From Urophycis tenuis (Eukaryota; Chordata; Actinopteri; Gadiformes; Phycidae): a stretch of 64,000 nt of DNA. The stretch lies in the NCBI GenBank assembly GCA_036785325.1, contig JAXIVH010000325.1:12501-76500 (forward strand), in the 5' to 3' direction. Under the pieces are notes generated by a model. That model had not been told where the DNA came from and searched no databases. It saw only the letters and a list, made by a program, of their open reading frames with translations. This document shows positions 40,361-52,510 of this stretch, piece by piece (within the stretch, counting starts at the first letter, position 1; every line of letters starts with the position of its first letter). Both the position numbers and the translations under genes were made by a program.

Positions 40361-42562
40361 ATGTCCGAGTGGACATTGGTTAGATACGGCAGGCGCCGTT
40401 ATCGCCGACGCTCGCCATCCTGGGACGGACACGTTTATGCGCCTACGGATAGGCCGCGCACGTGGTCCGATGATCGACGGGCTCCATCACCCCGGTGGCA
40501 CGGACGTCCGCCTGGCAGGATGAGGGAGAGACCACGCTCGCCGCAGAGGTACGTGCGGGTTTACTCCCCTCCGATGACGAGACGCCCTCGCTCGCCACCC
40601 AGGGCTCGGCGTCCATCACCGCCACCGGGCCCTCCCCGTCGTCCACCCAGGGGGCCTACCAATAGGCGCCCCGCCTCACCATCCAGAGAGAGACGTCGAC
40701 ACCCACACCAGAGGGACCAACGCCCCCTATCATACACCAGGGATACGCACCCCCGATCACCTATGAGAGACGTGGGTCCTCGGGCCGGGTACCGGGGCTA
40801 TGACCGCCGGGGGTTCCACGGTCGGATGGACCGTGCACCTCCCCTCCGTTATTGGAGGGGTAACCCCCCTAACCTAAACTGGCCAGTGCCTCCGCCTGGG
40901 GCTTCTCGGCGGTCTGGCTTTGGGCCTGGTACCGGGACCTACGCTGACGTCGCCAGAGGACCGGATCGCGACCGCGATGGACATGAGGTGAGGCGTATCC
41001 CTGCCAATTTGGAATTGAAGCGTCTCATTAAAGAACTGTACGCTGTAATTAAGGTGACCCACCACCTTTCTAACGTGTCATCTGGGGCCCGTGGGGAAGG
41101 GCCCCGGACCATTCACAAAATGGTGGCCACGCTGGCCGCCATGATTAAACCAGCGGTCCCTACTCAGACCACGCGCCTCCTGATAGAGGGGGCTGCGAGG
41201 GAGTGGGGACACACAATTTGCCTTATATTAAGGCAACACTATGAGGAATGCCTTGAGGACTTGTTTGGGAGACTCAGGGGTCTCCTCAATGAGACCTGGA
41301 GGGAGGCCTTCGGTGTGGCGACCCGCTGGGCCCGCAGGAACCTGCCCCGTCTCACTGGGGAGACGCTCGACGCCGCTGAGACCAGGCTCACGACGCTGTG
41401 GGAGCAGGAGAGGGACCCCACACCGATCCTGGTCCCTGACGTTCTGCCCCCGAGGTCCAGGGCTCCGTCGGCGTCGCTGTTGCCTTCCGGCCGCGCACTG
41501 TCTTCCCCCACCTCATCGCCGGCTCGTCATGCTGGCCCTCACCGCCCACCTCCGGCGACCGGGACCCGGGGCACGCCAGCGAGACCGGCCTCTGCGGGGT
41601 CCGGCACCGTGACGGGCTTGGAGGAGCTGTCGCCGGATTGGTTCGTCCCCCCGACGGCGGCCGTCCTCACCCCCTCGCGGCCAATGGCGTGTCCCCCCCT
41701 GGAACGGAGGGCCCCCAGGAGGGCCAGGAGGGCGTCCCCTGAGGTCTCGTCGGACGAGGATGACGGGGCTGACGGGGAGGACGGCCTTCTGGGACTCACA
41801 CGAGGGAGAAGAGGTGAGTTGGTGGGAGGACCCACCCCCTGTTCTCCTTCTCCATCCCCGGGGCCCGACGCATCGGGGACCGGGGACCTCCTCGATCTGG
41901 AGGACCACGACGAGGGCCCTTCCACCTCACGGGCCGCCGCGGAGGTATTGCGGTCTGTCCGGGACCGAGGTGAGGAGCCGAGAGACGAGACCACCACCGA
42001 GAGAAGGGGAGGTCGCAGGGTCAGGGTGCACCCACATACGGCACGTAAGTTGTTGGACTGGAACCTCAACGTGGGCTCTAAGTGGCTCATTATGGGTGAC
42101 TCTAACCTTGCTAGCCTCCCTGAACATGACATCCAGGACCTGCAGGTGGACTGTTTCCCTGAATCCCATTTCAGGCACGCGCAGGCCCTGATGGAGAAGA
42201 CCACCCCTATTGAGGGGCTGGTCGTAGAAAAAATAATCATGTCGTTTGGTATCTATAGCAGGGCCAACAAGTCAAAAGAGACAACGATTAAGAATGCCCA
42301 GGCTGCGTTGAGAGCGGCCAGGAAGCGGTTCCCTGGAGCGGAGGTGTTGATCCAGCAGGTCAACTTCTCCACGGCCCTCCCTACAGAGGAGCAGGAGAAC
42401 CTCGCCGTCCTCAACCAGCAGTTGGAGAGGAACATGCCCCACATCCCCCTCCTGCCGCAAAGCCAGTTCTCCACTGAGGAGGACAACATCAGCTGGACAG
42501 CGGAGACTGGCGACGCTTTCTTCCATCACTGGAGGGGGGTGTTAAACGCCGGGTCCCCTTGA
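40361..42562 (+). CDS. Family B ORF1, unit 3
   Basis: 733 aa, identical to unit 2, with the same degenerate SGNH-like domain. Confidence 0.85.
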   Translation: MSEWTLVRYGRRRYRRRSPSWDGHVYAPTDRPRTWSDDRRAPSPRWHGRPPGRMRERPRSPQRYVRVYSPPMTRRPRSPPRARRPSPPPGPPRRPPRGPTNRRPASPSRERRRHPHQRDQRPLSYTRDTHPRSPMRDVGPRAGYRGYDRRGFHGRMDRAPPLRYWRGNPPNLNWPVPPPGASRRSGFGPGTGTYADVARGPDRDRDGHEVRRIPANLELKRLIKELYAVIKVTHHLSNVSSGARGEGPRTIHKMVATLAAMIKPAVPTQTTRLLIEGAAREWGHTICLILRQHYEECLEDLFGRLRGLLNETWREAFGVATRWARRNLPRLTGETLDAAETRLTTLWEQERDPTPILVPDVLPPRSRAPSASLLPSGRALSSPTSSPARHAGPHRPPPATGTRGTPARPASAGSGTVTGLEELSPDWFVPPTAAVLTPSRPMACPPLERRAPRRARRASPEVSSDEDDGADGEDGLLGLTRGRRGELVGGPTPCSPSPSPGPDASGTGDLLDLEDHDEGPSTSRAAAEVLRSVRDRGEEPRDETTTERRGGRRVRVHPHTARKLLDWNLNVGSKWLIMGDSNLASLPEHDIQDLQVDCFPESHFRHAQALMEKTTPIEGLVVEKIIMSFGIYSRANKSKETTIKNAQAALRAARKRFPGAEVLIQQVNFSTALPTEEQENLAVLNQQLERNMPHIPLLPQSQFSTEEDNISWTAETGDAFFHHWRGVLNAGSP

Positions 42563-44757
42563 GCCCGACACCGGCAGGGGTAAAGGACGTTCCCTCCTTA
42601 GGGGGTAAGACAATTGTCAATTTGACCAAGGACCTACGCTTAACAGCGCCACAGACAACCCTCTTGAACAGAGGTTTGTCTTTTATCCCTACTCACTGTT
42701 TAGAACGGGAGCTTAAAAAACAATTGAAATGTGATGTTTATAATTACCATAGGAGGCTCAAATTAATCAGCTTTTTCCAGGATAGTACTGGTACTGCACC
42801 GCCTTTCGGGGGCCCTTCCCTTTGGACGCCCCCATCGGGGGCCCTCCCGGAGGCGTTGCACAGACTCATAACATGTGACCTTTCAACACTCAAAAAACAG
42901 TATAGGACGCCCAGCGAGAAGCCCAACCTATCGCCTGGCGAACTAGAGGCCCTTACCCAACTAAAACAAAACAGGGAGATTGTTATTAAACCCGCTGACA
43001 AGGGATCTGCAGTGGTTGTCCTCAGCAGGGACCAATATGTCCTAGAGGCAGAGCGCCAGCTCAGGGATGAGGTCTACTATCGGAAATTAGACGGACCTAT
43101 TTACCTTGACACCATTAAAGAGGTCATAAACATCATTGACTCCCTCTTTAGAGCTAAATTCATCAATTCTAAACAACGCCGTTATCTAATCGGGGGGGAT
43201 GAGGAACCGAGGGCCAGACGCTTTTATATACTGCCAAAAATACATAAGGACCCCGCCACCTGGACGGTCCCCTTTGAGGTCCCTCCGGGTAGGCCCATAG
43301 TTTCAGACTGTGGCAGTGAGACGTACCGGACAGCAGAATACATCGACCACTTCCTTAACCCCCTCTCGACCAGACACCCCTCCTATATTAAGGATACCTA
43401 CCACTTTGTGGGGATCGTCAAGGGCCTCAAGGTGCCACCGGGGGCCCTACTGTTTTCCATGGATGTCAAGAGCCTCTACACCAACATCCCTATAGAGGCC
43501 GGCATCCAGTGTGTAAGACGATTCTTCAACAGGTATCCCGACCCGACCCGACCCGACATGCAGCTCTTAAAGCTGCTAGACATTAACCTGACTAAAAACG
43601 ATTTCATTTTCAATGGGGACTTTTATCTCCAAACTAAAGGCACGGCTATGGGCAAGAAATTCGCCCCGGCCTACGCCAATATTTATATGGCCAATTGGGA
43701 GGAGGAGGCCCTGGCCACTTGTCCCCTAAGGCCCCTACACTACTACAGATATTTGGATGACATATGGGGAATTTGGCCGGGCTCCAAAATTCAATTCACA
43801 CAATTTGTACTGACACTTAACGCTTACGACCCTTCTATCCAATTGACCTATGAACTCAACTCCCAGACCATAGACTTCCTTGACACCACGACTTACAAGG
43901 GACCGGACTTTCTGACCGATTTAAAATTAAACATCAAAGTCTTCTTTAAGAAGACTGACACCCACGCCCTCTTGCATAAAAGCAGCTTCCACCCGAAGCA
44001 CACCTACAAGGGACTGGTGAAATCCCAGATCCTTAGATTCAGGAGGATTTGTACAAGGGACGGGGACTTTGGGCAGGCGGTCGCCATTCTCTTTAGGGCC
44101 TTGAGGGATAGGGGTTATTCCAGGTCCTTCCTCAGGCTCTGTCTGAAGACTTTCTCGGACAGGACTGAGAGGGGCCTGGACAAGCCCATTCCCCTTATCA
44201 ACACATATAGCTCAATGACGGTTACTCTGAACAGCAGCCTGAAGGCCAACTTCGCGAGGTTCCTGGGGCAGCAGGAGCCCTTTACAGAATATAGGGTCAT
44301 CTCGGCCTTCAGGCGTAGTAAAAACTTGAGGGACATGTTAGTACGGGCTACCCTGTCCTCATCAGAGGACAGAGCAAGGACGACCATTATAGACACACAT
44401 TTCATGAAATTGAGATTTATTTCTAATAAGCAAACGCATGCCTGGCACGAGGTCACACAGGCCTCGACCCCAAAAACATCCAACTGCATTTATCTGATTT
44501 TCTGCTCCCTTTGTCCAGCGCAGTTTGTTGGCGGCACCGGCGTCCAGGTATCGTCCCACATCAAGCGCCTTAGATTAGAAGTGCACCTCAAGGGGGACCT
44601 TGACTCACCGGTGGTGCAGCATTTCCTTATGCATGGTCTGGGTGCCTTTAGGTATACTGTACTACAGAGCAATGTTACCTGGACCCCTGCACAGAGGAGG
44701 GACAGGGTGATGGTTTGGCTCCACCTGCTGGGGGCAAAATCCATCTACCCCTGGTGA
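42547..44757 (+). CDS. Family B ORF2, unit 3 (RT, inactive GIY-YIG)
   Basis: Identical protein to units 1 and 2; no AUG upstream of motif A; frameshift site 42541-42547. Confidence 0.9.
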   Translation, partial: RRVPLSPTPAGVKDVPSLGGKTIVNLTKDLRLTAPQTTLLNRGLSFIPTHCLERELKKQLKCDVYNYHRRLKLISFFQDSTGTAPPFGGPSLWTPPSGALPEALHRLITCDLSTLKKQYRTPSEKPNLSPGELEALTQLKQNREIVIKPADKGSAVVVLSRDQYVLEAERQLRDEVYYRKLDGPIYLDTIKEVINIIDSLFRAKFINSKQRRYLIGGDEEPRARRFYILPKIHKDPATWTVPFEVPPGRPIVSDCGSETYRTAEYIDHFLNPLSTRHPSYIKDTYHFVGIVKGLKVPPGALLFSMDVKSLYTNIPIEAGIQCVRRFFNRYPDPTRPDMQLLKLLDINLTKNDFIFNGDFYLQTKGTAMGKKFAPAYANIYMANWEEEALATCPLRPLHYYRYLDDIWGIWPGSKIQFTQFVLTLNAYDPSIQLTYELNSQTIDFLDTTTYKGPDFLTDLKLNIKVFFKKTDTHALLHKSSFHPKHTYKGLVKSQILRFRRICTRDGDFGQAVAILFRALRDRGYSRSFLRLCLKTFSDRTERGLDKPIPLINTYSSMTVTLNSSLKANFARFLGQQEPFTEYRVISAFRRSKNLRDMLVRATLSSSEDRARTTIIDTHFMKLRFISNKQTHAWHEVTQASTPKTSNCIYLIFCSLCPAQFVGGTGVQVSSHIKRLRLEVHLKGDLDSPVVQHFLMHGLGAFRYTVLQSNVTWTPAQRRDRVMVWLHLLGAKSIYPW

Positions 44758-46282
44758 GGACTCCTGAGCTGAACCCTCACCCTCACCCCAACCCTAACCT
44801 CAATACAATAATTAATTTAATTGTAATATAACATTGTTTCCTTAGGCCTAACCTTAACCTCAGCCTAACATCATAATCCAATTTGACCTAACCCTAACCC
44901 AATTTATTCTAATCCTAACCCTAACCCTAACCATAACCCTATTTGTTCTAATCCTAACCCTAACCCTAACCATAACCTAATTTAATCTTACCCTAACCCT
45001 AAACCCTAACCATAACCCAATTTGATCCAACCCTAACCCTAATCCTAACCATAATCAACATTTATTTTCAAAAACCTCAACTTAACCTCAATATAACATT
45101 GTTCCTCAGACCTAACCAAAACCCTCACCCCAACCCTAACCTCAATACAATAATTAATTTAATTGCAATATAACATTGTTTTTTTAGGCCTAACCTTAAT
45201 CTCAGCCTAACATCATAATCCAATTTGACCTAACCTTAACCCAATTTATTCTAATCCTAACCCTAACCCTAACCATAACCCTATTTGTTCTAACCCTAAC
45301 CCTAACCCTAACCATAACCTAATTTAATCTTACCCTAACCCTAAACCCTAACCATAACCCTATTTGTTCTAACCCTAACCCTAACCCTAATCCTAAACAT
45401 AACCTAATTTAATCTTACCCTAACCCTAAACCCTAATCATAACCCAATTTGATCCAACCCTAACCCTAATCCTAACCATAATCAACATTCATTTTCAAAA
45501 ACCTCAATTTAACCTCAATATAACATTGTTCCTCAGACCTAACCATAACCTACCTCAACAGTGACCTCTGACCTCTATTGGAACTGCTTTGGATGACCCT
45601 GACCTGGACCCTAATCAACATCATAATTTACAATTCAAGTTTAGATCCAGGATATTTTGGGTGTAGGTGAGTATTGCAAGTATCAATAAAAATAAATATA
45701 TATGGATGTAATGTTTGGAATTTGATTGCGTGGGGCTTGGACCATGATGTCATTTACTGACTGCTGGCCAATGACATCATGGTAACAGCGATCGCGACTT
45801 TTCTAATTGATTCATTTCTTTGTTTGTATTAAATGTTTAGTTTTTATAAAAACACTATAATCAGTTCTATATATAACAACTTTGTTTATTATTATCAACT
45901 CCACTAATGTTCATTGTTTTTCTTTTTAACTCGTTTGTAGAAGTGACGTTAGTCACATGATCGCCTTACATAAAAAAATATATTTAATTTTTTTTCTACA
46001 TATATGTTCGCTGTTACCGTGTTCAGTTATTATTTATTTACTTATCTGTGTCTCTTATTACTTGTATTATATTTCAATAAAAGAAAGTTATATTAACTGT
46101 TGCACAGGGGGTGGGATTGTGGGCTGCCGCGATCTGGAACCAACCTGTTGGCTCCAATCAAATGGGAGGGCGTTCCCTGTTGGAGTCAATTGGGTTGGGG
46201 TCCTTGCGATCTCACAGTCTCAACCTTACCTGCCAAGAGAGAGTTCGCCACAACATTTGTGCTTTTTATGTTTTTTATTTTT

Positions 46283-46333
46283 GTGCAAACCTGAAGAAGG
46301 CCAGAATACTGGCCGAAACGTCGTTTTTTGCAC
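46283..46333 (+). ncRNA. Hammerhead ribozyme, family B unit 4
   Basis: Core and stem I arms conserved; predicted cleavage after C46322. Confidence 0.8.
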
Positions 46334-46435
46334 TTGTTTTAAATAAATAGTTACTTTGTTAAACTTTTACTCTCGTTCCAATTTTTTATTTAATTTTTTT
46401 CGAGACACAGCGTTATCACACTCTCCACTAATACA

Positions 46436-48637
46436 ATGTCCGAGTGGACATTGGTTAGATACGGCAGGCGCCGTTATCGCCGACGCTCGCCATCCTGGGA
46501 CGGACACGTTTATGCGCCTACGGATAGGCCGCGCACGTGGTCCGATGATCGACGGGCTCCATCACCCCGGTGGCACGGACGTCCGCCTGGCAGGATGAGG
46601 GAGAGACCACGCTCGCCGCAGAGGTACGTGCGGGTTTACTCCCCTCCGATGACGAGACGCCCTCGCTCGCCACCCAGGGCTCGGCGTCCATCACCGCCAC
46701 CGGGCCCTCCCCGTCGTCCACCCAGGGGGCCTACCAATAGGCGCCCCGCCTCACCATCCAGAGAGAGACGTCGACACCCACACCAGAGGGACCAACGCCC
46801 CCTATCATACACCAGGGATACGCACCCCCGATCACCTATGAGAGACGTGGGTCCTCGGGCCGGGTACCGGGGCTATGACCGCCGGGGGTTCCACGGTCGG
46901 ATGGACCGTGCACCTCCCCTCCGTTATTGGAGGGGTAACCCCCCTAACCTAAACTGGCCAGTGCCTCCGCCTGGGGCTTCTCGGCGGTCTGGCTTTGGGC
47001 CTGGTACCGGGACCTACGCTGACGTCGCCAGAGGACCGGATCGCGACCGCGATGGACATGAGGTGAGGCGTATCCCTGCCAATTTGGAATTGAAGCGTCT
47101 CATTAAAGAACTGTACGCTGTAATTAAGGTGACCCACCACCTTTCTAACGTGTCATCTGGGGCCCGTGGGGAAGGGCCCCGGACCATTCACAAAATGGTG
47201 GCCACGCTGGCCGCCATGATTAAACCAGCGGTCCCTACTCAGACCACGCGCCTCCTGATAGAGGGGGCTGCGAGGGAGTGGGGACACACAATTTGCCTTA
47301 TATTAAGGCAACACTATGAGGAATGCCTTGAGGACTTGTTTGGGAGACTCAGGGGTCTCCTCAATGAGACCTGGAGGGAGGCCTTCGGTGTGGCGACCCG
47401 CTGGGCCCGCAGGAACCTGCCCCGTCTCACTGGGGAGACGCTCGACGCCGCTGAGACCAGGCTCACGACGCTGTGGGAGCAGGAGAGGGACCCCACACCG
47501 ATCCTGGTCCCTGACGTTCTGCCCCCGAGGTCCAGGGCTCCGTCGGCGTCGCTGTTGCCTTCCGGCCGCGCACTGTCTTCCCCCACCTCATCGCCGGCTC
47601 GTCATGCTGGCCCTCACCGCCCACCTCCGGCGACCGGGACCCGGGGCACGCCAGCGAGACCGGCCTCTGCGGGGTCCGGCACCGTGACGGGCTTGGAGGA
47701 GCTGTCGCCGGATTGGTTCGTCCCCCCGACGGCGGCCGTCCTCACCCCCTCGCGGCCAATGGCGTGTCCCCCCCTGGAACGGAGGGCCCCCAGGAGGGCC
47801 AGGAGGGCGTCCCCTGAGGTCTCGTCGGACGAGGATGACGGGGCTGACGGGGAGGACGGCCTTCTGGGACTCACACGAGGGAGAAGAGGTGAGTTGGTGG
47901 GAGGACCCACCCCCTGTTCTCCTTCTCCATCCCCGGGGCCCGACGCATCGGGGACCGGGGACCTCCTCGATCTGGAGGACCACGACGAGGGCCCTTCCAC
48001 CTCACGGGCCGCCGCGGAGGTATTGCGGTCTGTCCGGGACCGAGGTGAGGAGCCGAGAGACGAGACCACCACCGAGAGAAGGGGAGGTCGCAGGGTCAGG
48101 GTGCACCCACATACGGCACGTAAGTTGTTGGACTGGAACCTCAACGTGGGCTCTAAGTGGCTCATTATGGGTGACTCTAACCTTGCTAGCCTCCCTGAAC
48201 ATGACATCCAGGACCTGCAGGTGGACTGTTTCCCTGAATCCCATTTCAGGCACGCGCAGGCCCTGATGGAGAAGACCACCCCTATTGAGGGGCTGGTCGT
48301 AGAAAAAATAATCATGTCGTTTGGTATCTATAGCAGGGCCAACAAGTCAAAAGAGACAACGATTAAGAATGCCCAGGCTGCGTTGAGAGCGGCCAGGAAG
48401 CGGTTCCCTGGAGCGGAGGTGTTGATCCAGCAGGTCAACTTCTCCACGGCCCTCCCTACAGAGGAGCAGGAGAACCTCGCCGTCCTCAACCAGCAGTTGG
48501 AGAGGAACATGCCCCACATCCCCCTCCTGCCGCAAAGCCAGTTCTCCACTGAGGAGGACAACATCAGCTGGACAGCGGAGACTGGCGACGCTTTCTTCCA
48601 TCACTGGAGGGGGGTGTTAAACGCCGGGTCCCCTTGA
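46436..48637 (+). CDS. Family B ORF1, unit 4
   Basis: 733 aa, identical to unit 2. Confidence 0.85.
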   Translation: MSEWTLVRYGRRRYRRRSPSWDGHVYAPTDRPRTWSDDRRAPSPRWHGRPPGRMRERPRSPQRYVRVYSPPMTRRPRSPPRARRPSPPPGPPRRPPRGPTNRRPASPSRERRRHPHQRDQRPLSYTRDTHPRSPMRDVGPRAGYRGYDRRGFHGRMDRAPPLRYWRGNPPNLNWPVPPPGASRRSGFGPGTGTYADVARGPDRDRDGHEVRRIPANLELKRLIKELYAVIKVTHHLSNVSSGARGEGPRTIHKMVATLAAMIKPAVPTQTTRLLIEGAAREWGHTICLILRQHYEECLEDLFGRLRGLLNETWREAFGVATRWARRNLPRLTGETLDAAETRLTTLWEQERDPTPILVPDVLPPRSRAPSASLLPSGRALSSPTSSPARHAGPHRPPPATGTRGTPARPASAGSGTVTGLEELSPDWFVPPTAAVLTPSRPMACPPLERRAPRRARRASPEVSSDEDDGADGEDGLLGLTRGRRGELVGGPTPCSPSPSPGPDASGTGDLLDLEDHDEGPSTSRAAAEVLRSVRDRGEEPRDETTTERRGGRRVRVHPHTARKLLDWNLNVGSKWLIMGDSNLASLPEHDIQDLQVDCFPESHFRHAQALMEKTTPIEGLVVEKIIMSFGIYSRANKSKETTIKNAQAALRAARKRFPGAEVLIQQVNFSTALPTEEQENLAVLNQQLERNMPHIPLLPQSQFSTEEDNISWTAETGDAFFHHWRGVLNAGSP

Positions 48638-50832
48638 GCCCGACACCGGCAGGGGTAAAGGACGTTCCCTCCTTAGGGGGTAAGACAATTGTCAATTTGA
48701 CCAAGGACCTACGCTTAACAGCGCCACAGACAACCCTCTTGAACAGAGGTTTGTCTTTTATCCCTACTCACTGTTTAGAACGGGAGCTTAAAAAACAATT
48801 GAAATGTGATGTTTATAATTACCATAGGAGGCTCAAATTAATCAGCTTTTTCCAGGATAGTACTGGTACTGCACCGCCTTTCGGGGGCCCTTCCCTTTGG
48901 ACGCCCCCATCGGGGGCCCTCCCGGAGGCGTTGCACAGACTCATAACATGTGACCTTTCAACACTCAAAAAACAGTATAGGACGCCCAGCGAGAAGCCCA
49001 ACCTATCGCCTGGCGAACTAGAGGCCCTTACCCAACTAAAACAAAACAGGGAGATTGTTATTAAACCCGCTGACAAGGGATCTGCAGTGGTTGTCCTCAG
49101 CAGGGACCAATATGTCCTAGAGGCAGAGCGCCAGCTCAGGGATGAGGTCTACTATCGGAAATTAGACGGACCTATTTACCTTGACACCATTAAAGAGGTC
49201 ATAAACATCATTGACTCCCTCTTTAGAGCTAAATTCATCAATTCTAAACAACGCCGTTATCTAATCGGGGGGGATGAGGAACCGAGGGCCAGACGCTTTT
49301 ATATACTGCCAAAAATACATAAGGACCCCGCCACCTGGACGGTCCCCTTTGAGGTCCCTCCGGGTAGGCCCATAGTTTCAGACTGTGGCAGTGAGACGTA
49401 CCGGACAGCAGAATACATCGACCACTTCCTTAACCCCCTCTCGACCAGACACCCCTCCTATATTAAGGATACCTACCACTTTGTGGGGATCGTCAAGGGC
49501 CTCAAGGTGCCACCGGGGGCCCTACTGTTTTCCATGGATGTCAAGAGCCTCTACACCAACATCCCTATAGAGGCCGGCATCCAGTGTGTAAGACGATTCT
49601 TCAACAGGTATCCCGACCCGACCCGACCCGACATGCAGCTCTTAAAGCTGCTAGACATTAACCTGACTAAAAACGATTTCATTTTCAATGGGGACTTTTA
49701 TCTCCAAACTAAAGGCACGGCTATGGGCAAGAAATTCGCCCCGGCCTACGCCAATATTTATATGGCCAATTGGGAGGAGGAGGCCCTGGCCACTTGTCCC
49801 CTAAGGCCCCTACACTACTACAGATATTTGGATGACATATGGGGAATTTGGCCGGGCTCCAAAATTCAATTCACACAATTTGTACTGACACTTAACGCTT
49901 ACGACCCTTCTATCCAATTGACCTATGAACTCAACTCCCAGACCATAGACTTCCTTGACACCACGACTTACAAGGGACCGGACTTTCTGACCGATTTAAA
50001 ATTAAACATCAAAGTCTTCTTTAAGAAGACTGACACCCACGCCCTCTTGCATAAAAGCAGCTTCCACCCGAAGCACACCTACAAGGGACTGGTGAAATCC
50101 CAGATCCTTAGATTCAGGAGGATTTGTACAAGGGACGGGGACTTTGGGCAGGCGGTCGCCATTCTCTTTAGGGCCTTGAGGGATAGGGGTTATTCCAGGT
50201 CCTTCCTCAGGCTCTGTCTGAAGACTTTCTCGGACAGGACTGAGAGGGGCCTGGACAAGCCCATTCCCCTTATCAACACATATAGCTCAATGACGGTTAC
50301 TCTGAACAGCAGCCTGAAGGCCAACTTCGCGAGGTTCCTGGGGCAGCAGGAGCCCTTTACAGAATATAGGGTCATCTCGGCCTTCAGGCGTAGTAAAAAC
50401 TTGAGGGACATGTTAGTACGGGCTACCCTGTCCTCATCAGAGGACAGAGCAAGGACGACCATTATAGACACACATTTCATGAAATTGAGATTTATTTCTA
50501 ATAAGCAAACGCATGCCTGGCACGAGGTCACACAGGCCTCGACCCCAAAAACATCCAACTGCATTTATCTGATTTTCTGCTCCCTTTGTCCAGCGCAGTT
50601 TGTTGGCGGCACCGGCGTCCAGGTATCGTCCCACATCAAGCGCCTTAGATTAGAAGTGCACCTCAAGGGGGACCTTGACTCACCGGTGGTGCAGCATTTC
50701 CTTATGCATGGTCTGGGTGCCTTTAGGTATACTGTACTACAGAGCAATGTTACCTGGACCCCTGCACAGAGGAGGGACAGGGTGATGGTTTGGCTCCACC
50801 TGCTGGGGGCAAAATCCATCTACCCCTGGTGA
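48622..50832 (+). CDS. Family B ORF2, unit 4 (RT, inactive GIY-YIG)
   Basis: Identical to the other units; frameshift site 48616-48622. Confidence 0.9.
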   Translation, partial: RRVPLSPTPAGVKDVPSLGGKTIVNLTKDLRLTAPQTTLLNRGLSFIPTHCLERELKKQLKCDVYNYHRRLKLISFFQDSTGTAPPFGGPSLWTPPSGALPEALHRLITCDLSTLKKQYRTPSEKPNLSPGELEALTQLKQNREIVIKPADKGSAVVVLSRDQYVLEAERQLRDEVYYRKLDGPIYLDTIKEVINIIDSLFRAKFINSKQRRYLIGGDEEPRARRFYILPKIHKDPATWTVPFEVPPGRPIVSDCGSETYRTAEYIDHFLNPLSTRHPSYIKDTYHFVGIVKGLKVPPGALLFSMDVKSLYTNIPIEAGIQCVRRFFNRYPDPTRPDMQLLKLLDINLTKNDFIFNGDFYLQTKGTAMGKKFAPAYANIYMANWEEEALATCPLRPLHYYRYLDDIWGIWPGSKIQFTQFVLTLNAYDPSIQLTYELNSQTIDFLDTTTYKGPDFLTDLKLNIKVFFKKTDTHALLHKSSFHPKHTYKGLVKSQILRFRRICTRDGDFGQAVAILFRALRDRGYSRSFLRLCLKTFSDRTERGLDKPIPLINTYSSMTVTLNSSLKANFARFLGQQEPFTEYRVISAFRRSKNLRDMLVRATLSSSEDRARTTIIDTHFMKLRFISNKQTHAWHEVTQASTPKTSNCIYLIFCSLCPAQFVGGTGVQVSSHIKRLRLEVHLKGDLDSPVVQHFLMHGLGAFRYTVLQSNVTWTPAQRRDRVMVWLHLLGAKSIYPW

Positions 50833-52357
50833 GGACTCCTGAGCTGAACCCTCACCCTCACCCCAACCCTAACCTCAATACAATAATTAATTTAATTGTA
50901 ATATAACATTGTTTCCTTAGGCCTAACCTTAACCTCAGCCTAACATCATAATCCAATTTGACCTAACCCTAACCCAATTTATTCTAATCCTAACCCTAAC
51001 CCTAACCATAACCCTATTTGTTCTAATCCTAACCCTAACCCTAACCATAACCTAATTTAATCTTACCCTAACCCTAAACCCTAACCATAACCCAATTTGA
51101 TCCAACCCTAACCCTAATCCTAACCATAATCAACATTTATTTTCAAAAACCTCAACTTAACCTCAATATAACATTGTTCCTCAGACCTAACCAAAACCCT
51201 CACCCCAACCCTAACCTCAATACAATAATTAATTTAATTGCAATATAACATTGTTTTTTTAGGCCTAACCTTAATCTCAGCCTAACATCATAATCCAATT
51301 TGACCTAACCTTAACCCAATTTATTCTAATCCTAACCCTAACCCTAACCATAACCCTATTTGTTCTAACCCTAACCCTAACCCTAACCATAACCTAATTT
51401 AATCTTACCCTAACCCTAAACCCTAACCATAACCCTATTTGTTCTAACCCTAACCCTAACCCTAATCCTAAACATAACCTAATTTAATCTTACCCTAACC
51501 CTAAACCCTAATCATAACCCAATTTGATCCAACCCTAACCCTAATCCTAACCATAATCAACATTCATTTTCAAAAACCTCAATTTAACCTCAATATAACA
51601 TTGTTCCTCAGACCTAACCATAACCTACCTCAACAGTGACCTCTGACCTCTATTGGAACTGCTTTGGATGACCCTGACCTGGACCCTAATCAACATCATA
51701 ATTTACAATTCAAGTTTAGATCCAGGATATTTTGGGTGTAGGTGAGTATTGCAAGTATCAATAAAAATAAATATATATGGATGTAATGTTTGGAATTTGA
51801 TTGCGTGGGGCTTGGACCATGATGTCATTTACTGACTGCTGGCCAATGACATCATGGTAACAGCGATCGCGACTTTTCTAATTGATTCATTTCTTTGTTT
51901 GTATTAAATGTTTAGTTTTTATAAAAACACTATAATCAGTTCTATATATAACAACTTTGTTTATTATTATCAACTCCACTAATGTTCATTGTTTTTCTTT
52001 TTAACTCGTTTGTAGAAGTGACGTTAGTCACATGATCGCCTTACATAAAAAAATATATTTAATTTTTTTTCTACATATATGTTCGCTGTTACCGTGTTCA
52101 GTTATTATTTATTTACTTATCTGTGTCTCTTATTACTTGTATTATATTTCAATAAAAGAAAGTTATATTAACTGTTGCACAGGGGGTGGGATTGTGGGCT
52201 GCCGCGATCTGGAACCAACCTGTTGGCTCCAATCAAATGGGAGGGCGTTCCCTGTTGGAGTCAATTGGGTTGGGGTCCTTGCGATCTCACAGTCTCAACC
52301 TTACCTGCCAAGAGAGAGTTCGCCACAACATTTGTGCTTTTTATGTTTTTTATTTTT

Positions 52358-52408
52358 GTGCAAACCTGAAGAAGGCCAGAATACTGGCCGAAACGTCGTT
52401 TTTTGCAC
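52358..52408 (+). ncRNA. Hammerhead ribozyme, family B unit 5
   Basis: Core and stem I arms conserved; predicted cleavage after C52397. Confidence 0.8.
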
Positions 52409-52510
52409 TTGTTTTAAATAAATAGTTACTTTGTTAAACTTTTACTCTCGTTCCAATTTTTTATTTAATTTTTTTCGAGACACAGCGTTATCACACTCTC
52501 CACTAATACA

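Larger units (their letters stand above)
39001..45075 (+). mobile_element. Family B PLE, unit 3
   Basis: Inverted-repeat promoter 39666-39708, TATA 39770-39777, slippery heptamer 42541-42547. No difference from unit 2 was seen in the parts compared. Confidence 0.93.
45076..51150 (+). mobile_element. Family B PLE, unit 4
   Basis: Inverted-repeat promoter 45741-45783, TATA 45845-45852, slippery heptamer 48616-48622. Confidence 0.93.
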